Part shown: positions 17,246-26,508 of the stretch, in pieces
Position numbering within the stretch: position 1 is the first letter of the stretch
Layout: every line of letters starts with the position of its first letter
IMG/VR virus record: IMGVR_UViG_3300032797_000632
Coordinates: 62,001-126,000 of that record
Source: a virus
Reading direction: 5' to 3' (one strand)
DNA: 64,000 nt
Notes under the pieces: model-generated
The model's input: the letters and a program-made list of their open reading frames with translations, nothing else
Database searches by the model: none
Told to the model about the DNA's origin: nothing
Position numbers and translations under genes: made by a program

Positions 17246-18084
17246 CCCGGGTGAGCGTGGTGGTCACCTCCCACAACCGGCTGGATTTTCTCAAGCGGGC
17301 GGTGGGGTCGGTGCTGGACCAGGAGTATCCAGACATCGAGGTCATAGTAACCGATGACCATTCAACCGACGGTAGCTGGGAGTGGATCCGCAGGATGTCC
17401 GCAGAGAGGGGCATCGTCGGGATCCGCCAGAAGAATAACTTCGGCGCCCCGACCCGTCCGCGCAACGATGGCCTGTTCGCCAGCACCGGGGGGATCGTGA
17501 ACTTTCTGGACGAGGACAACCTGTTCTGCCCGGGGCGCGTGATAAGCATGGTCGGCGAGATCAGGGGAGGGGTGGACCTCGTCTACTGCCTCAGCCAGTG
17601 CTTCAACGATGGTCGCCCGGTCAACCCCCCGTGGGGATTTCCGCCGGAGGCATTCGACTCCTCGCTCCTGAAAAGGAAAAACTACATCGACACCGCCGAA
17701 CCGGCGATCAGGCGGGAGGCCATCGGGCGGGTCGGGTTTTTCGACGAGCGACTGGAGTGGAATGAGGAATGGGACCTCTGGCGGAGGTTTGATGCGGCCA
17801 GATGCGGGATCATGTGCATTCCACAAATGTGGAATCACTACACCATCCACCGGCAAGAGTCGAGGTCCGGCAGGATGGAGATCCGGCGGGCGTCAAACGC
17901 TCGGATAGTGGCCAAGCACAGGGCCCTCCTAAAAAGATTCAGGGCCGAGGTGTCCTTCGGGGGCAGTACGATGTCGTTCGATACGCTGGGGCAGTTTGAC
18001 GGCCCCGAGGTCAAGGAGCACGAGGTGATCGTTTGCAGGGGGGGGGAGGAAACCCCCGCCCGGGTGTCCGTGGCCGTGAAATAA
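17242..18084 (+). CDS. Family 2 glycosyltransferase (3)
   Basis: The 280-residue protein overlaps the previous stop by four bases (ATGA). It shows VSVVVTSHNRLDFLKRAVGS, a VTDDHSTDGS motif near 36 and an NFLDEDNLFCPGRV metal site near 88. WNEEWDLWRRF near 173 matches the acidic acceptor motif of GT2 enzymes. One copy of the TTCCAC-N4-GTGGAA palindrome lies inside it (17818-17835). It ends the glycosyltransferase block before the second TnpB. Confidence 0.87.
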   Translation: MTRVSVVVTSHNRLDFLKRAVGSVLDQEYPDIEVIVTDDHSTDGSWEWIRRMSAERGIVGIRQKNNFGAPTRPRNDGLFASTGGIVNFLDEDNLFCPGRVISMVGEIRGGVDLVYCLSQCFNDGRPVNPPWGFPPEAFDSSLLKRKNYIDTAEPAIRREAIGRVGFFDERLEWNEEWDLWRRFDAARCGIMCIPQMWNHYTIHRQESRSGRMEIRRASNARIVAKHRALLKRFRAEVSFGGSTMSFDTLGQFDGPEVKEHEVIVCRGGEETPARVSVAVK

Positions 18085-19311
18085 TTGAACGGGAAGCATA
18101 ATAGTGATATATTGTTAGGGGGGGTTAGGTAATGCATAGATTTCTCTTACATCACCTTTTGAGGCCCCGGGGACTCCAGGCTCCCGAGGGTCAGCAGGGT
18201 GCGGGCGAGGATGTTCTGTGCTCCGACGGTGTCGGCGTCGTTTGCGTGGCCGCAGGCGACGCACAGAAAGTCCTCTCCCCTGCGATTCAGCCTCGACACC
18301 GTGCCACAGACGGGGCATGTGCGGGAGGAGTTGGCCGGATCATTGGCCACAGGACGAACACGGTTCTCCTGGGCTTTGAGTTCGATCCGGTTGATTGCCT
18401 GCCGCACGGTCCACGGTGCGAGTGCCTTTCTAAACGCTTTATTTCGGTTCCGTTGTTTGCCGGTTTTGATTCCCCGAAGGTTTTCGAAGCCGACGGCCCG
18501 GAGTTCGGGCCACGGCAGGAGGTTGACGGTGCGGTTGATGAAGTTCTCCCTCTCCCGGTGGGCCCGGAGCCTGCCCTTGGAGCCGGGCCGGCGTCGGCGG
18601 ACCCGGTCCCTGATGCACTTGAAGTCGGTGCCGTAGTGGTGGCCATCGGAGTCGGAGATCAGCTTATTGACGCCGAGGTCGAGGCCGAGGATCCGGCCCT
18701 CTGTTTTGGGGGTTTGGTCGGGGATGTCGACCCAGAGGATGATGCCGTCTTCGGACAGGGAGCATCCCTGAACGAGTTTTGCCCCCGGGCGGGCCAACCA
18801 TTTATTGAGGACGGCGGTCTTTCGGGTGGGGATGGTGATCCGGTGTCCTTTATGGAGGGTGGAAAGACGGACGATAAGATCAAAGGAACCATGCCCGGCT
18901 TCGGTGGTGATTTCCGGTTTGTTGAGGGTGGCGTTTCCATTAAACATAGGGCAAGAAGCGTTTTTGTCTTTGTTCGCCCGCTTGGTGGCGACCACAATCT
19001 CGAGGGCTTGTTTAAGTGCCCTGCTTTTGTACCTTGCGGAGAGACGAGAGCTCTCGAGGATTTGGTAGGGGGGTATTCCGGGGGATTCCCAGAGTTGGCG
19101 GATGTAAAAATTGACCGCTACCCGGTAAGCTTGGAGGAGGGCGTTGATGGCCCGTCGTTTCCGGGCGGTGGCGAATTTGAGGGATACTTTGCAGGCCCGC
19201 TTCATCGATGGTAATGGTTGAATACAAAAGGCAAACAGTCAAGTAAAATGATTCAAGACCAGAGTCAATTACCCCTCCCTGACGGAAGGAGTTTCCGAGC
19301 CGGAGAATAAG
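18085..19311 (-). mobile_element. Second solitary TnpB insertion (approximate ends)
   Basis: The minus-strand tnpB with its two short AT-rich flanks (18085-18146 and 19206-19300) interrupts an otherwise tightly coupled + strand operon. Exact ends cannot be set by eye. The right flank already contains the ribosome site (GGAG near 19300) of the fibre gene, so the element ends before that. Confidence 0.45.
18147..19205 (-). CDS. tnpB: TnpB-family RNA-guided nuclease (second copy)
   Basis: The 352-residue protein is antisense to all neighbours. It has RuvC motifs GLDLG near 174, GFENLRG near 243 and an Asp in NDADTVGAQN near 325, with a zinc ribbon (CPVCG ... CVACG) around 302-320. It differs strongly from the first TnpB, so the two arrived independently. 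No TnpA is adjacent. It separates the glycosyltransferase block from the large fibre gene. The 3' end and downstream flank (below 18147) would provide the omegaRNA. Confidence 0.85.
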   Translation of the reverse strand: MKRACKVSLKFATARKRRAINALLQAYRVAVNFYIRQLWESPGIPPYQILESSRLSARYKSRALKQALEIVVATKRANKDKNASCPMFNGNATLNKPEITTEAGHGSFDLIVRLSTLHKGHRITIPTRKTAVLNKWLARPGAKLVQGCSLSEDGIILWVDIPDQTPKTEGRILGLDLGVNKLISDSDGHHYGTDFKCIRDRVRRRRPGSKGRLRAHRERENFINRTVNLLPWPELRAVGFENLRGIKTGKQRNRNKAFRKALAPWTVRQAINRIELKAQENRVRPVANDPANSSRTCPVCGTVSRLNRRGEDFLCVACGHANDADTVGAQNILARTLLTLGSLESPGPQKVM

Positions 19312-22300
19312 ATGAAACGAACTAGATACTTCGCCGACACCGCTCCTGGCCAGGAACAATTGAACAACCATGTCGATGTGACGATAGAGGGGATCAAGGA
19401 GCGATTCCTCTCCGAGTCCTACATGGGGATCGTTTCGGGCTTGGTGGTCACCCCCGACACGATCCCGACCAATGTGGCCATCGCCCCGGGAACGGGGTTC
19501 GTACCTAACGGCGAGCGGATCAATGTCCCGTCGGCCATCAGGCCAGTGTCCCTCACCGACTATACCCTAGGGGCGAAAAACTACATCGTCCTCAAGTACA
19601 CCGAGTCGGAGGACACCCCGCTCCCCGAGCGGTTCCACCCGATCCAGCACAACACGATAGTCAGGGAGGGATACTCTGTTGAGGTGCTCACAGCCTCCCA
19701 ATGGGCGTCCCTGACCACCACCCAGCACGAGGAGAGGCTCCTTGTGGCCATCGTCACGGCCAAGGGAGTAGGCCAGCCGATAACCACGACGGACATCCAG
19801 AATGCAGTGCTTCCGGGCCGGTTTCTCACCGCTAGCCAGCCTTTAAACATCACGGGGGTTTTGATCGTCGCCATTGACCAGACGACGCCGGTGGGCTTCG
19901 GAACCCTATCCTTCACCTACGCCGGCGGAGTTTTGACCATGACCTGGGCGTCCCCCGGGGGGGCTGTGGGAGCGGCGGTGAATGTGTCCGTGGTCGGAGA
20001 GTACACGCTTACATCGGCGGCCCCGGACTCCAAGACGATCAAAGTGTCCGTCGATCCGACGGCGACCCCCACGGTCTCGACCTCCGACAGCATACAGACG
20101 ATTCTGCTATATGACCGGGACATACCGATCCAATCGGCGCAGGACAATGTCCACCGGATGATGATAGGTACGGGATTCGCCAACCCGCGGAATCCGCACG
20201 GGCTGTCCCTAGGGGATCTCGGGGTGACGGAGACCGGACAAGTCAGGGAGCATCAAGACCGGATGCACTCCAACGGTATTTACAAAAGGAGCGATTCGGG
20301 CGTCCTGATGGTCACCGCCCAGCCGGCCTCCGGAAGCCACCTCAACGACTTCCTGTCGATCCAGATCCCGGCGGGAAACGACTCCTATTATGTCAAGGGA
20401 TATAAGCACGCCACCGTCTCCCCGTCCGAAGTTGATTTCGACGACGCCGGCACGCAGCTCGAGCTATACGAGGTTTACATCGACAAGGAAGGCGACATCG
20501 GCAAGAGCCTTCGTGCCTACATAGCGGCCCCGCGGAGCGTGGGGGACGGGATTGCCATCATCGCAATGGACGACGACATCCTGGCCGGGACATACGGGAA
20601 CGGTCTCTGGTTCTACCGGGTAGGGTTAGCCGGGCAGATGAGGTGGAACGGCGGCCCCATCCAGAAATTTACGATAGTCTCCGGCGATCCGCTTGCCGAA
20701 CACTGGCTGGTGTTGATCGGACAGGACGGCAAGAAGATAACGGTGCACATCCATGACATCGAGCTTCCGGCGCCGGGTACATATCAGGACAATGTGGAGG
20801 TGCAGGCCGGGATTGACCAGGATGAGCTTTTCCTGATCCACCAGGTGGCGTTTGACGGCGAGGAGGGAACGCCCGGGGAGATGCTCCTCCCTGAGTACAT
20901 CACGGACAGAAGGGTTTTCGGGACCCTCGGCCCCGACGCCGAGGCGGACAGCCTTGACAGGCTGTACGAGGAGGAGGGGTGGGCCCAGCGCCTTTATACC
21001 AGCGGCGTGCTTTATGGGATGGACATCACCAACCCCAGCGGGGTTGTCGTCGCCTGGACGCCGGGGGAGGCTTACATTGCGGGGAAAAGGTTCAAGGTGA
21101 CCAACGGGACCGTAAGCCTAGCGACGGACGGCACCAATTATATCTATGTCGATGAGGACGGGCAGGTGGTGGTGTCGCTGACGGATCCATCGCTTTTGAT
21201 CTCCGAAAAATATCCCACGACGCAGAGGCCCTACGCTCTGCTCGCCACGGCGGTGAAGAGCGGGGGAAGCCTGTCGTCGCTTGTGATTTCCAGAAAGGCT
21301 CCGGACCTCGTGGTGGGCGATATTTATCAGCAGGGGACATCAAGATATATGCGAGCCACAAATATGTATCCACATGCCGGGGGGTGCGGATTGTGGCGGG
21401 ATGGGGCGTGTGGAAATTATGTCATGCAACAGGCGACGGCTCCTGATTGGTCAACCTGTTATGACAAGTTCGGATCGATAAGGGACGGAGGGTTCTGGGG
21501 ATGCCATCCGGGTGCGGGTTATGGTGTGACCGGATATGGGACCGCCACGGGTGGCGGAGGGGTTCGGGGTATTGGTCAGTGCATGGGAATTTGTGGTTGC
21601 CAATGCGGTGCAGATGCCGGGGTCGGGGTTTATGGTTACGCCCGGAATACCGCCGGGAATTGTAGTGGATATGGAGTCATCGGTTATGCTCCTTATTGCG
21701 GTGGCCTTGGGGTGTATGGGTGTGGGGGAAATCGTGGTGGAGAATTCATAGCCACGAGGACGGATGCCCTTTTGTATGGCCTCGTCGGGTGCGCCTGTTC
21801 TTCTTGCGTTGGCTCGGCTGGCATTTCTGGCCAGTCAGGATATGCTGGCGTTTGCGGATATGCCCCGACAATCGGAGTTCAGGGATGCGCTTCGGGGGCA
21901 AGTGGTATAGGTATTATTGGATGTGCTCCTGGCAATGGTGGAATTGGTGGATGGTTCGCTGGCGATGTCCTTGGCGTTTGCGGGCGGGGATCAGGGACGG
22001 GTTCGACGGGAGTATTTGGTTGCGGAGCGTCTTATGGAGGACGTTTTTGTTCTTATCAGGTCACCGGGGGATATGGGGTTTGGGCTTGTGCGCTCGGAAC
22101 CGGTAGCGTAGGCGGTAATTTTGAGGGCGCAACTTACGGGGTGTATGCGTATGCAAAAGCAACGGGGGGCACAGGACTTTACGGATATGCTGATAATGGA
22201 TATGGAGTTCAGGGAATTGTTCCCGTTGGCACTGGGGTTTACGGATATTCGGCATATGGCTATGGTGGCCAGTTTTGCTCTGCCAACACTTGGGGTTTGG

Positions 22301-23373
22301 TGGGCCATGGAGTATATGGAGTTTGGGGGTGTTCGTCAGGGGCGGGATATGGTGTCCTAGGATGTGCCTTGGGTGGGGTAGGCGTTTATGGATGTGCCAC
22401 TTCTGGCTGTGGAGTGGTGGGATATGCAACCGTTGGCCATGGCGTGATTGGCACTGCCCCATCCGGTTATGGAGTTGTGGGGACTAGTTATATTTCGTTT
22501 GGCGTGTATGGAATAACCTGTGGTGCCAGCGTCGGGGTTCGGGGAGACGCCATTGCCGTGCCTAATGGTTGCGGGGTTTTCGGATATGGCACCGGCATTG
22601 GCGTTAAGGGATACAGTTCGGCGAACTACTCCTATGGCGGGGTGTTTGAGGGGGCCATCGCCCAGACCGGCACTGTGGGAGTATGTGGCCTGGGCAATGC
22701 CTACGGAGTCGTTGGCGACGCCAAGGGCACTGGTAGCACCGGGGTGTATGGGGTAGCCAGCGGAACTGGTTGCGGAGTTTGCGGGTATAGCGCAAGCGGA
22801 TATGGGGTGGTTGGGGCGGTGGCGACGGGTATTGGGGTTCGTGGGTATTCCCCGGACGCTCAAGGGGTGTATGGAATTTCAATCGCTAATGTCGGTGTTT
22901 ATGGGTGCGGGCCTTACGGGGTTTGCGGGGCGGCCTGCGGTGGCGGATGGGGAGTCTTTGGCCAGGCTTCAACCGGATGCGGAGGATATTTTGCGGCCAC
23001 TTCTGGCTGTGGCGTAGTCGGATATGCGACAACCGGAGTCGGTGTTTATGGAAGCTCTATAACTGGTGTTGGAATTTGTGGAGAAGGTTGCGGGTGTGGG
23101 ATTATTGGGCGGGCAACCAAAGATAACGCCGCCACCTACGGTGTTACTGGTTATGGGATGAACTCTCCGGGAGGTAAAGGAGTGTATGGTGTGGGATGTT
23201 ATTCTGGGGTGGAAGGGGTGTCGGATACTGGTTATGCAGGATATTTCTGGGGATGTGTCTACGCCACCTCAATTTACTATTCTCAGGGTAGTGCCGGCGG
23301 AAACTGCAACTATACGGTGCCATTAGGAAAGCAACTGAGATTCTGTGGCGGGCTATTCATATCTGCGGTATGA
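19312..23373 (+). CDS. Large tail fibre/adhesin with a Gly/Tyr/Cys-rich repeat domain
   Basis: The 1353-residue protein has two parts. Residues 1 to about 675 are a mixed beta-rich virion-attachment region, with phage-fibre-like segments (for example NPRNPHGLSLGDLGVTETGQ near 285). From about 677 on, it is a repeat of the form GYGVxGx(A/S)xxGxGV, typical of beta-solenoid adhesins, but with about fifty cysteines in places where such repeats normally have Ser or Ala. The repeat domain uses more A/T-rich codons than the first half. It probably contacts the host surface. Confidence 0.8.
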   Translation: MKRTRYFADTAPGQEQLNNHVDVTIEGIKERFLSESYMGIVSGLVVTPDTIPTNVAIAPGTGFVPNGERINVPSAIRPVSLTDYTLGAKNYIVLKYTESEDTPLPERFHPIQHNTIVREGYSVEVLTASQWASLTTTQHEERLLVAIVTAKGVGQPITTTDIQNAVLPGRFLTASQPLNITGVLIVAIDQTTPVGFGTLSFTYAGGVLTMTWASPGGAVGAAVNVSVVGEYTLTSAAPDSKTIKVSVDPTATPTVSTSDSIQTILLYDRDIPIQSAQDNVHRMMIGTGFANPRNPHGLSLGDLGVTETGQVREHQDRMHSNGIYKRSDSGVLMVTAQPASGSHLNDFLSIQIPAGNDSYYVKGYKHATVSPSEVDFDDAGTQLELYEVYIDKEGDIGKSLRAYIAAPRSVGDGIAIIAMDDDILAGTYGNGLWFYRVGLAGQMRWNGGPIQKFTIVSGDPLAEHWLVLIGQDGKKITVHIHDIELPAPGTYQDNVEVQAGIDQDELFLIHQVAFDGEEGTPGEMLLPEYITDRRVFGTLGPDAEADSLDRLYEEEGWAQRLYTSGVLYGMDITNPSGVVVAWTPGEAYIAGKRFKVTNGTVSLATDGTNYIYVDEDGQVVVSLTDPSLLISEKYPTTQRPYALLATAVKSGGSLSSLVISRKAPDLVVGDIYQQGTSRYMRATNMYPHAGGCGLWRDGACGNYVMQQATAPDWSTCYDKFGSIRDGGFWGCHPGAGYGVTGYGTATGGGGVRGIGQCMGICGCQCGADAGVGVYGYARNTAGNCSGYGVIGYAPYCGGLGVYGCGGNRGGEFIATRTDALLYGLVGCACSSCVGSAGISGQSGYAGVCGYAPTIGVQGCASGASGIGIIGCAPGNGGIGGWFAGDVLGVCGRGSGTGSTGVFGCGASYGGRFCSYQVTGGYGVWACALGTGSVGGNFEGATYGVYAYAKATGGTGLYGYADNGYGVQGIVPVGTGVYGYSAYGYGGQFCSANTWGLVGHGVYGVWGCSSGAGYGVLGCALGGVGVYGCATSGCGVVGYATVGHGVIGTAPSGYGVVGTSYISFGVYGITCGASVGVRGDAIAVPNGCGVFGYGTGIGVKGYSSANYSYGGVFEGAIAQTGTVGVCGLGNAYGVVGDAKGTGSTGVYGVASGTGCGVCGYSASGYGVVGAVATGIGVRGYSPDAQGVYGISIANVGVYGCGPYGVCGAACGGGWGVFGQASTGCGGYFAATSGCGVVGYATTGVGVYGSSITGVGICGEGCGCGIIGRATKDNAATYGVTGYGMNSPGGKGVYGVGCYSGVEGVSDTGYAGYFWGCVYATSIYYSQGSAGGNCNYTVPLGKQLRFCGGLFISAV

Positions 23374-23426
23374 TCGATTCCGAGACGAGAAAAGGGAACG
23401 GATGGAAAAACCGAAAGGAGAACGAG

Positions 23427-24527
23427 ATGAGCAAGAAGGAGAGAGGAGAAAGGAAGAAAAAGCTCGTGGTGATTCAGGAAGGGGGCATCGGGCTTGCGAT
23501 TGCGGCCACGGCCGCCATCAGGAAACTGAGGGAGTCCAATCCGAATGCGGAGATCACGGTGGTGTCCCCCTACACCGAGGTCTACTACAACAACCCCCGA
23601 ATCGACTTCATCTACGCCCCCAACCTCCCGGGATACCTCTATGAGAGGCACTGCAAGGACGCCGATGAGGTATTCCTTTTGAAGCCGGACAAGATATACA
23701 CCCACACGCTTTACCGGCGGGAGAACATGCATGTCACGAAGGTGATGCTCGCTCTTCTTGGCCTGCCCCCGAGCAACAAGGACATGAAGCCGGAGGTTTT
23801 CTTCTACGAGCACGAGCAGGCGGAGGCGCAGAGTTTTCTGTCCCAGTTCAACAAGCCGGTGATTTTGATCCAGCAGACGGGGGCTACCGCCCCGATGGGC
23901 CCGATGGAGCCGTTCTCGTTGATACAGGATAAATCCTGGGACATCATGTCGGCAAACCAGATGGTGGCCCAGCTGAAGGGCGGATTTCAGTTCATCCAGA
24001 TCAGGCTTCCCAAGGAGCCTATAATCATGGACGTCGCACAGATCACCGTCCCGACCAGAAGGATAATCGCACTCATGCCCTACATCACCACCTTCGTGGC
24101 GGTCGACAGCTTCCTGCAGCATGCGTCGGCGATATTCCAGAAGCCCGGGGTGGTGCTGTGGGGGCCCACCAATCCGGCCAACCTGGGATATCCGTTCAAC
24201 ATCAATATAAGGCATCCCGAGGCATGCCCCACGAAGGAGATCCATTGCCGGAGGCCAGAGGTCCATTTGTTTGATTTCATGCCCGGGTCCGGCCAGACGA
24301 TGAACCAGCCGATCGACCCCTGGCGGTGTCCGTCGAGGGCCTGCATGAAGACCATAACCCCGCAAGAAGTCATAGGCAAAATCTCCCAAGTATTGGGACA
24401 AAAACAAAAGAAGGAGGAACGAAATGGCAAAAATAACGCTCACCAGCCCTGTCAGCCAGCCGACCCTAGACAAGGTGGATCTGGTGGAAATCCAGATACG
24501 GCGACATCAGGGGAACATGTCGGCTGA
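23427..24527 (+). CDS. Glycosyltransferase, family 9-like (heptosyltransferase fold)
   Basis: The ATG at 23427 with AAGGAG six bases before it gives 366 residues. The opening KLVVIQEGGIGLAIAATAAI followed by ITVVSPYTEVYYNNPRIDF matches the start of GT-B family 9 enzymes (the usual GGIGD has become GGIGL). VDSFLQHASAIFQKPGVVLWG near 230 matches their C-terminal donor site (D-S---H-A-------V-L-G). It may decorate the adjacent fibre or modify host lipopolysaccharide. Its 3' end overlaps the next gene by about 100 bases. Confidence 0.7.
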   Translation: MSKKERGERKKKLVVIQEGGIGLAIAATAAIRKLRESNPNAEITVVSPYTEVYYNNPRIDFIYAPNLPGYLYERHCKDADEVFLLKPDKIYTHTLYRRENMHVTKVMLALLGLPPSNKDMKPEVFFYEHEQAEAQSFLSQFNKPVILIQQTGATAPMGPMEPFSLIQDKSWDIMSANQMVAQLKGGFQFIQIRLPKEPIIMDVAQITVPTRRIIALMPYITTFVAVDSFLQHASAIFQKPGVVLWGPTNPANLGYPFNINIRHPEACPTKEIHCRRPEVHLFDFMPGSGQTMNQPIDPWRCPSRACMKTITPQEVIGKISQVLGQKQKKEERNGKNNAHQPCQPADPRQGGSGGNPDTATSGEHVG

Positions 24528-24726
24528 GGTGGTTTACGCCGAAGGCTATGTGGCCAACGGAAAGTTCGAGCCGAAAAACATCAAGAGGGAGATGATACGG
24601 TCCGAGGATCTCGCTCCGATTCTGCAGGCGATGGCCAATGGCCAGAAATCCATCGAGGACAACCTCGTGAATGCGATCCTGCAATGGCTGGTGGACCAGG
24701 GCAAGGTCGCCGGCACGGTGGCCTAA
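24424..24726 (+). CDS. Small protein after the GT9-like gene, unknown
   Basis: The 100-residue protein starts behind a clear GGAGGAACGAA site inside the end of the glycosyltransferase gene. It has a beta-rich first half (VDLVEIQIRRHQGNMSAEVV) and a helical second half (LAPILQAMANGQKSIEDNL). Similar small proteins often occur among virion accessory genes. No function is assigned. Confidence 0.6.
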   Translation: MAKITLTSPVSQPTLDKVDLVEIQIRRHQGNMSAEVVYAEGYVANGKFEPKNIKREMIRSEDLAPILQAMANGQKSIEDNLVNAILQWLVDQGKVAGTVA

Positions 24727-24741
24727 CGGCAAGGAGGCCAA

Positions 24742-25047
24742 ATGTCCGAAGACATCAATGCGATAAAAAGCCGTGCGTTCTCCGTCCTGTCCACGGGGGC
24801 ATCCCCGGTGTGGGGAGCCCCCCTCGAAACCGAGTTCGCCATCACCAACATGATCATCTGGAACAAGGGTGGCGAGGACATCGAGTGGAGCTACGACGGG
24901 CAGGTGGTGGACGGGAAGCTGGCTAGCTCCGCCCCCCCCCTGACATTCGTTCAGATGCCGGATGGCGTGCGCAAAATACGGACCAGAAGCGTGACGGGCG
25001 GAAAGTCGGTCTGGGTCTGGGCGTGGCAGCGGGGTGCCATCGGTTAA
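24742..25047 (+). CDS. Small probable virion decoration or fibre accessory protein
   Basis: The 101-residue beta-rich protein contains FAITNMIIWNKGGEDIEWSY and ends in an aromatic VWVWAWQRGAIG segment. Short beta-sandwich proteins of this type next to fibre genes are often tip or decoration proteins; this is inference from context. AGGAGG precedes the ATG. Confidence 0.55.
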   Translation: MSEDINAIKSRAFSVLSTGASPVWGAPLETEFAITNMIIWNKGGEDIEWSYDGQVVDGKLASSAPPLTFVQMPDGVRKIRTRSVTGGKSVWVWAWQRGAIG

Positions 25048-25063
25048 ATAAGCGAGGTGCTTT

Positions 25064-25624
25064 ATGGCGGATCTTTATTCCTATTCCTACACCAAGTTGA
25101 TCGTGGACATAGACGCCCTGTCCATCCAGATCAAACAGGATCCCGTTATCACCAGTGCCCTGCATCATGTCGATTGGGGCAAGACCAAATCGCTGGTCGT
25201 TTATTTCAATACCGAGCTGTCGGCCAATGCGAAGACAAGGCTGGATGAGATAGTGGGAGACTATGCAGGGGATGCCGGGGGGTGCATGAATGTTTACTGC
25301 TCCGACTGCGACGCCTGGTCCGACGGGCAATTGTGGGTGAAGGACTCGCCCCAAAAGTGCCCCATCTGCAAGGGTAAGAAAATAACCTGCCAGAGCGCCC
25401 AGTATCTTTTGTCGCAAAGCGGGTCGGCGACCCTGAACGGCGTCAAATCGATAGCGGTGGATTACAAGGTGCCTTTTCTGAGGAGCCCGCGGGTGCGAGT
25501 CTTCATGCCGGTGCCGGGTGCGGTCACCCCGGTCATTAAAAACCAGAGCCTTAAGGGCTTCGTCATCGATTTCCAGACCGAGGTCAAAGACACCACGGTT
25601 GAATGGGAGGCCGTCGTCGGCTAG
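25064..25624 (+). CDS. Zinc-ribbon protein with an H-type-lectin-like C-terminus
   Basis: The 186-residue protein has two CxxC pairs, CSDC near 80 and CPIC near 102, forming a probable zinc ribbon. The last 60 residues (VPFLRSPRVRVFMPV ... FVIDFQTEVKDTTVEWEAVV) resemble the H-type lectin fold found at phage fibre tips. It may be a receptor-binding tip. Both assignments are by eye and the second is tentative. Confidence 0.5.
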   Translation: MADLYSYSYTKLIVDIDALSIQIKQDPVITSALHHVDWGKTKSLVVYFNTELSANAKTRLDEIVGDYAGDAGGCMNVYCSDCDAWSDGQLWVKDSPQKCPICKGKKITCQSAQYLLSQSGSATLNGVKSIAVDYKVPFLRSPRVRVFMPVPGAVTPVIKNQSLKGFVIDFQTEVKDTTVEWEAVVG

Positions 25625-25632
25625 GAGGTGAA

Positions 25633-26346
25633 ATGGCAAGCCAGCAAGTTGTGTTGACGGGTAATCAGAACACGGTCAGGGCCAGCATCAAAAACTGCAC
25701 ATATGTCAAGGTCCTCGACTCAGACCAGAACGAGAAGGCGAGTGCGTCGCTCCCCTCCTCCGGGGACACCTATGTGATAGAGGCCCCCAACTTGGCCACG
25801 GGGACATACATGGTCGAGTGCAACGGCGAGATCATCGAAGCCGTAGGGGATTCGGTTTCTGTCATCAAGGTGGGGGACATCCAGACCGCCGAGGGGGTCA
25901 AGGCCACCAGCGCCACCAAGTACCACACCAAGAGGGAGCTTTACACGATCGGGAAGAAATACACCGCTACGCTCGGGGTGCTGAACATCTTCGACGAGGA
26001 GATCGTGGCGGACATGGTGGGGGCCGACGGGACGGTGATGCTCGGGGGCGGGAAGTACTGGGTCAACGACAGGGTGACGGATGGCGATTACATCGAGTTC
26101 TCCATCATGGACAAGAGCGATGTCCTGGGCCTGTTCCAGTCCCTCGGGCTGACGCTCGGGGTCGATGTGCTAGAGCTTGGGAAGTTCGTTCAAAAGGAGT
26201 ACCTGAGCAACGGCCAGTCGGAGATGATGCCCTTCGACCAGGCGAAACGGCTGGTTCAGGGGCTGTTTCTGCGATCAATCTACAACAGCATCGGGACCAC
26301 CGGGGACGCCCCGGTCGTGAGGGTCCGATTCGAGATGGCAAAGTAA
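25633..26346 (+). CDS. Probable virion protein, unknown
   Basis: The ATG at 25633 (GGAGG seven bases upstream) gives 237 residues. The N-terminal third is a small beta-sandwich-like region (ASIKNCTYVKVLDSD, TYMVECNGEIIEA). The C-terminal two thirds include YTIGKKYTATLGVLNIFDE and KYWVNDRVTDGDYIEFSIMD. Early T and V-rich strands suggest a structural protein. No family was recognised. Confidence 0.55.
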   Translation: MASQQVVLTGNQNTVRASIKNCTYVKVLDSDQNEKASASLPSSGDTYVIEAPNLATGTYMVECNGEIIEAVGDSVSVIKVGDIQTAEGVKATSATKYHTKRELYTIGKKYTATLGVLNIFDEEIVADMVGADGTVMLGGGKYWVNDRVTDGDYIEFSIMDKSDVLGLFQSLGLTLGVDVLELGKFVQKEYLSNGQSEMMPFDQAKRLVQGLFLRSIYNSIGTTGDAPVVRVRFEMAK

Positions 26347-26358
26347 GGGGGAGGAGAA

Positions 26359-26508
26359 ATGGCCGATGAGAAAATAACCAGCACGAACCAGCTCAGGATC
26401 AACGGGGACAAGCCGAAAAAGCTGGCCAAGGTTTACAAGATGGACCGGGAGCAAAAGAAAAGCGTCAACGGGGTGGTAAGTGAGTATCTCTCCAAGAGAA
26501 AGAGTTAG
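26359..26508 (+). CDS. 49-residue basic protein
   Basis: The ATG at 26359 follows GGAGGAGAA and opens a short frame starting MADEKITSTNQLRINGDKPK and ending in SEYLSKRKS. It is Lys-rich and overlaps the GTG start of the next gene by 29 bases. The strong ribosome site makes it credible. The function is unknown. Confidence 0.55.
   Translation: MADEKITSTNQLRINGDKPKKLAKVYKMDREQKKSVNGVVSEYLSKRKS

Noticed and set aside
18132-19214. + strand open frame opposite the second tnpB
   Set aside because: It has no ribosome site and reads as low-complexity Gly/Val/Asp antisense of a gene with clear RuvC and zinc motifs.
21536-22882. Short overlapping frames inside the fibre repeat domain
   Set aside because: The repeat structure of the Gly-rich domain keeps other frames open by chance. 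Their sequences are Trp/Arg/Cys-rich and follow the same DNA periodicity.
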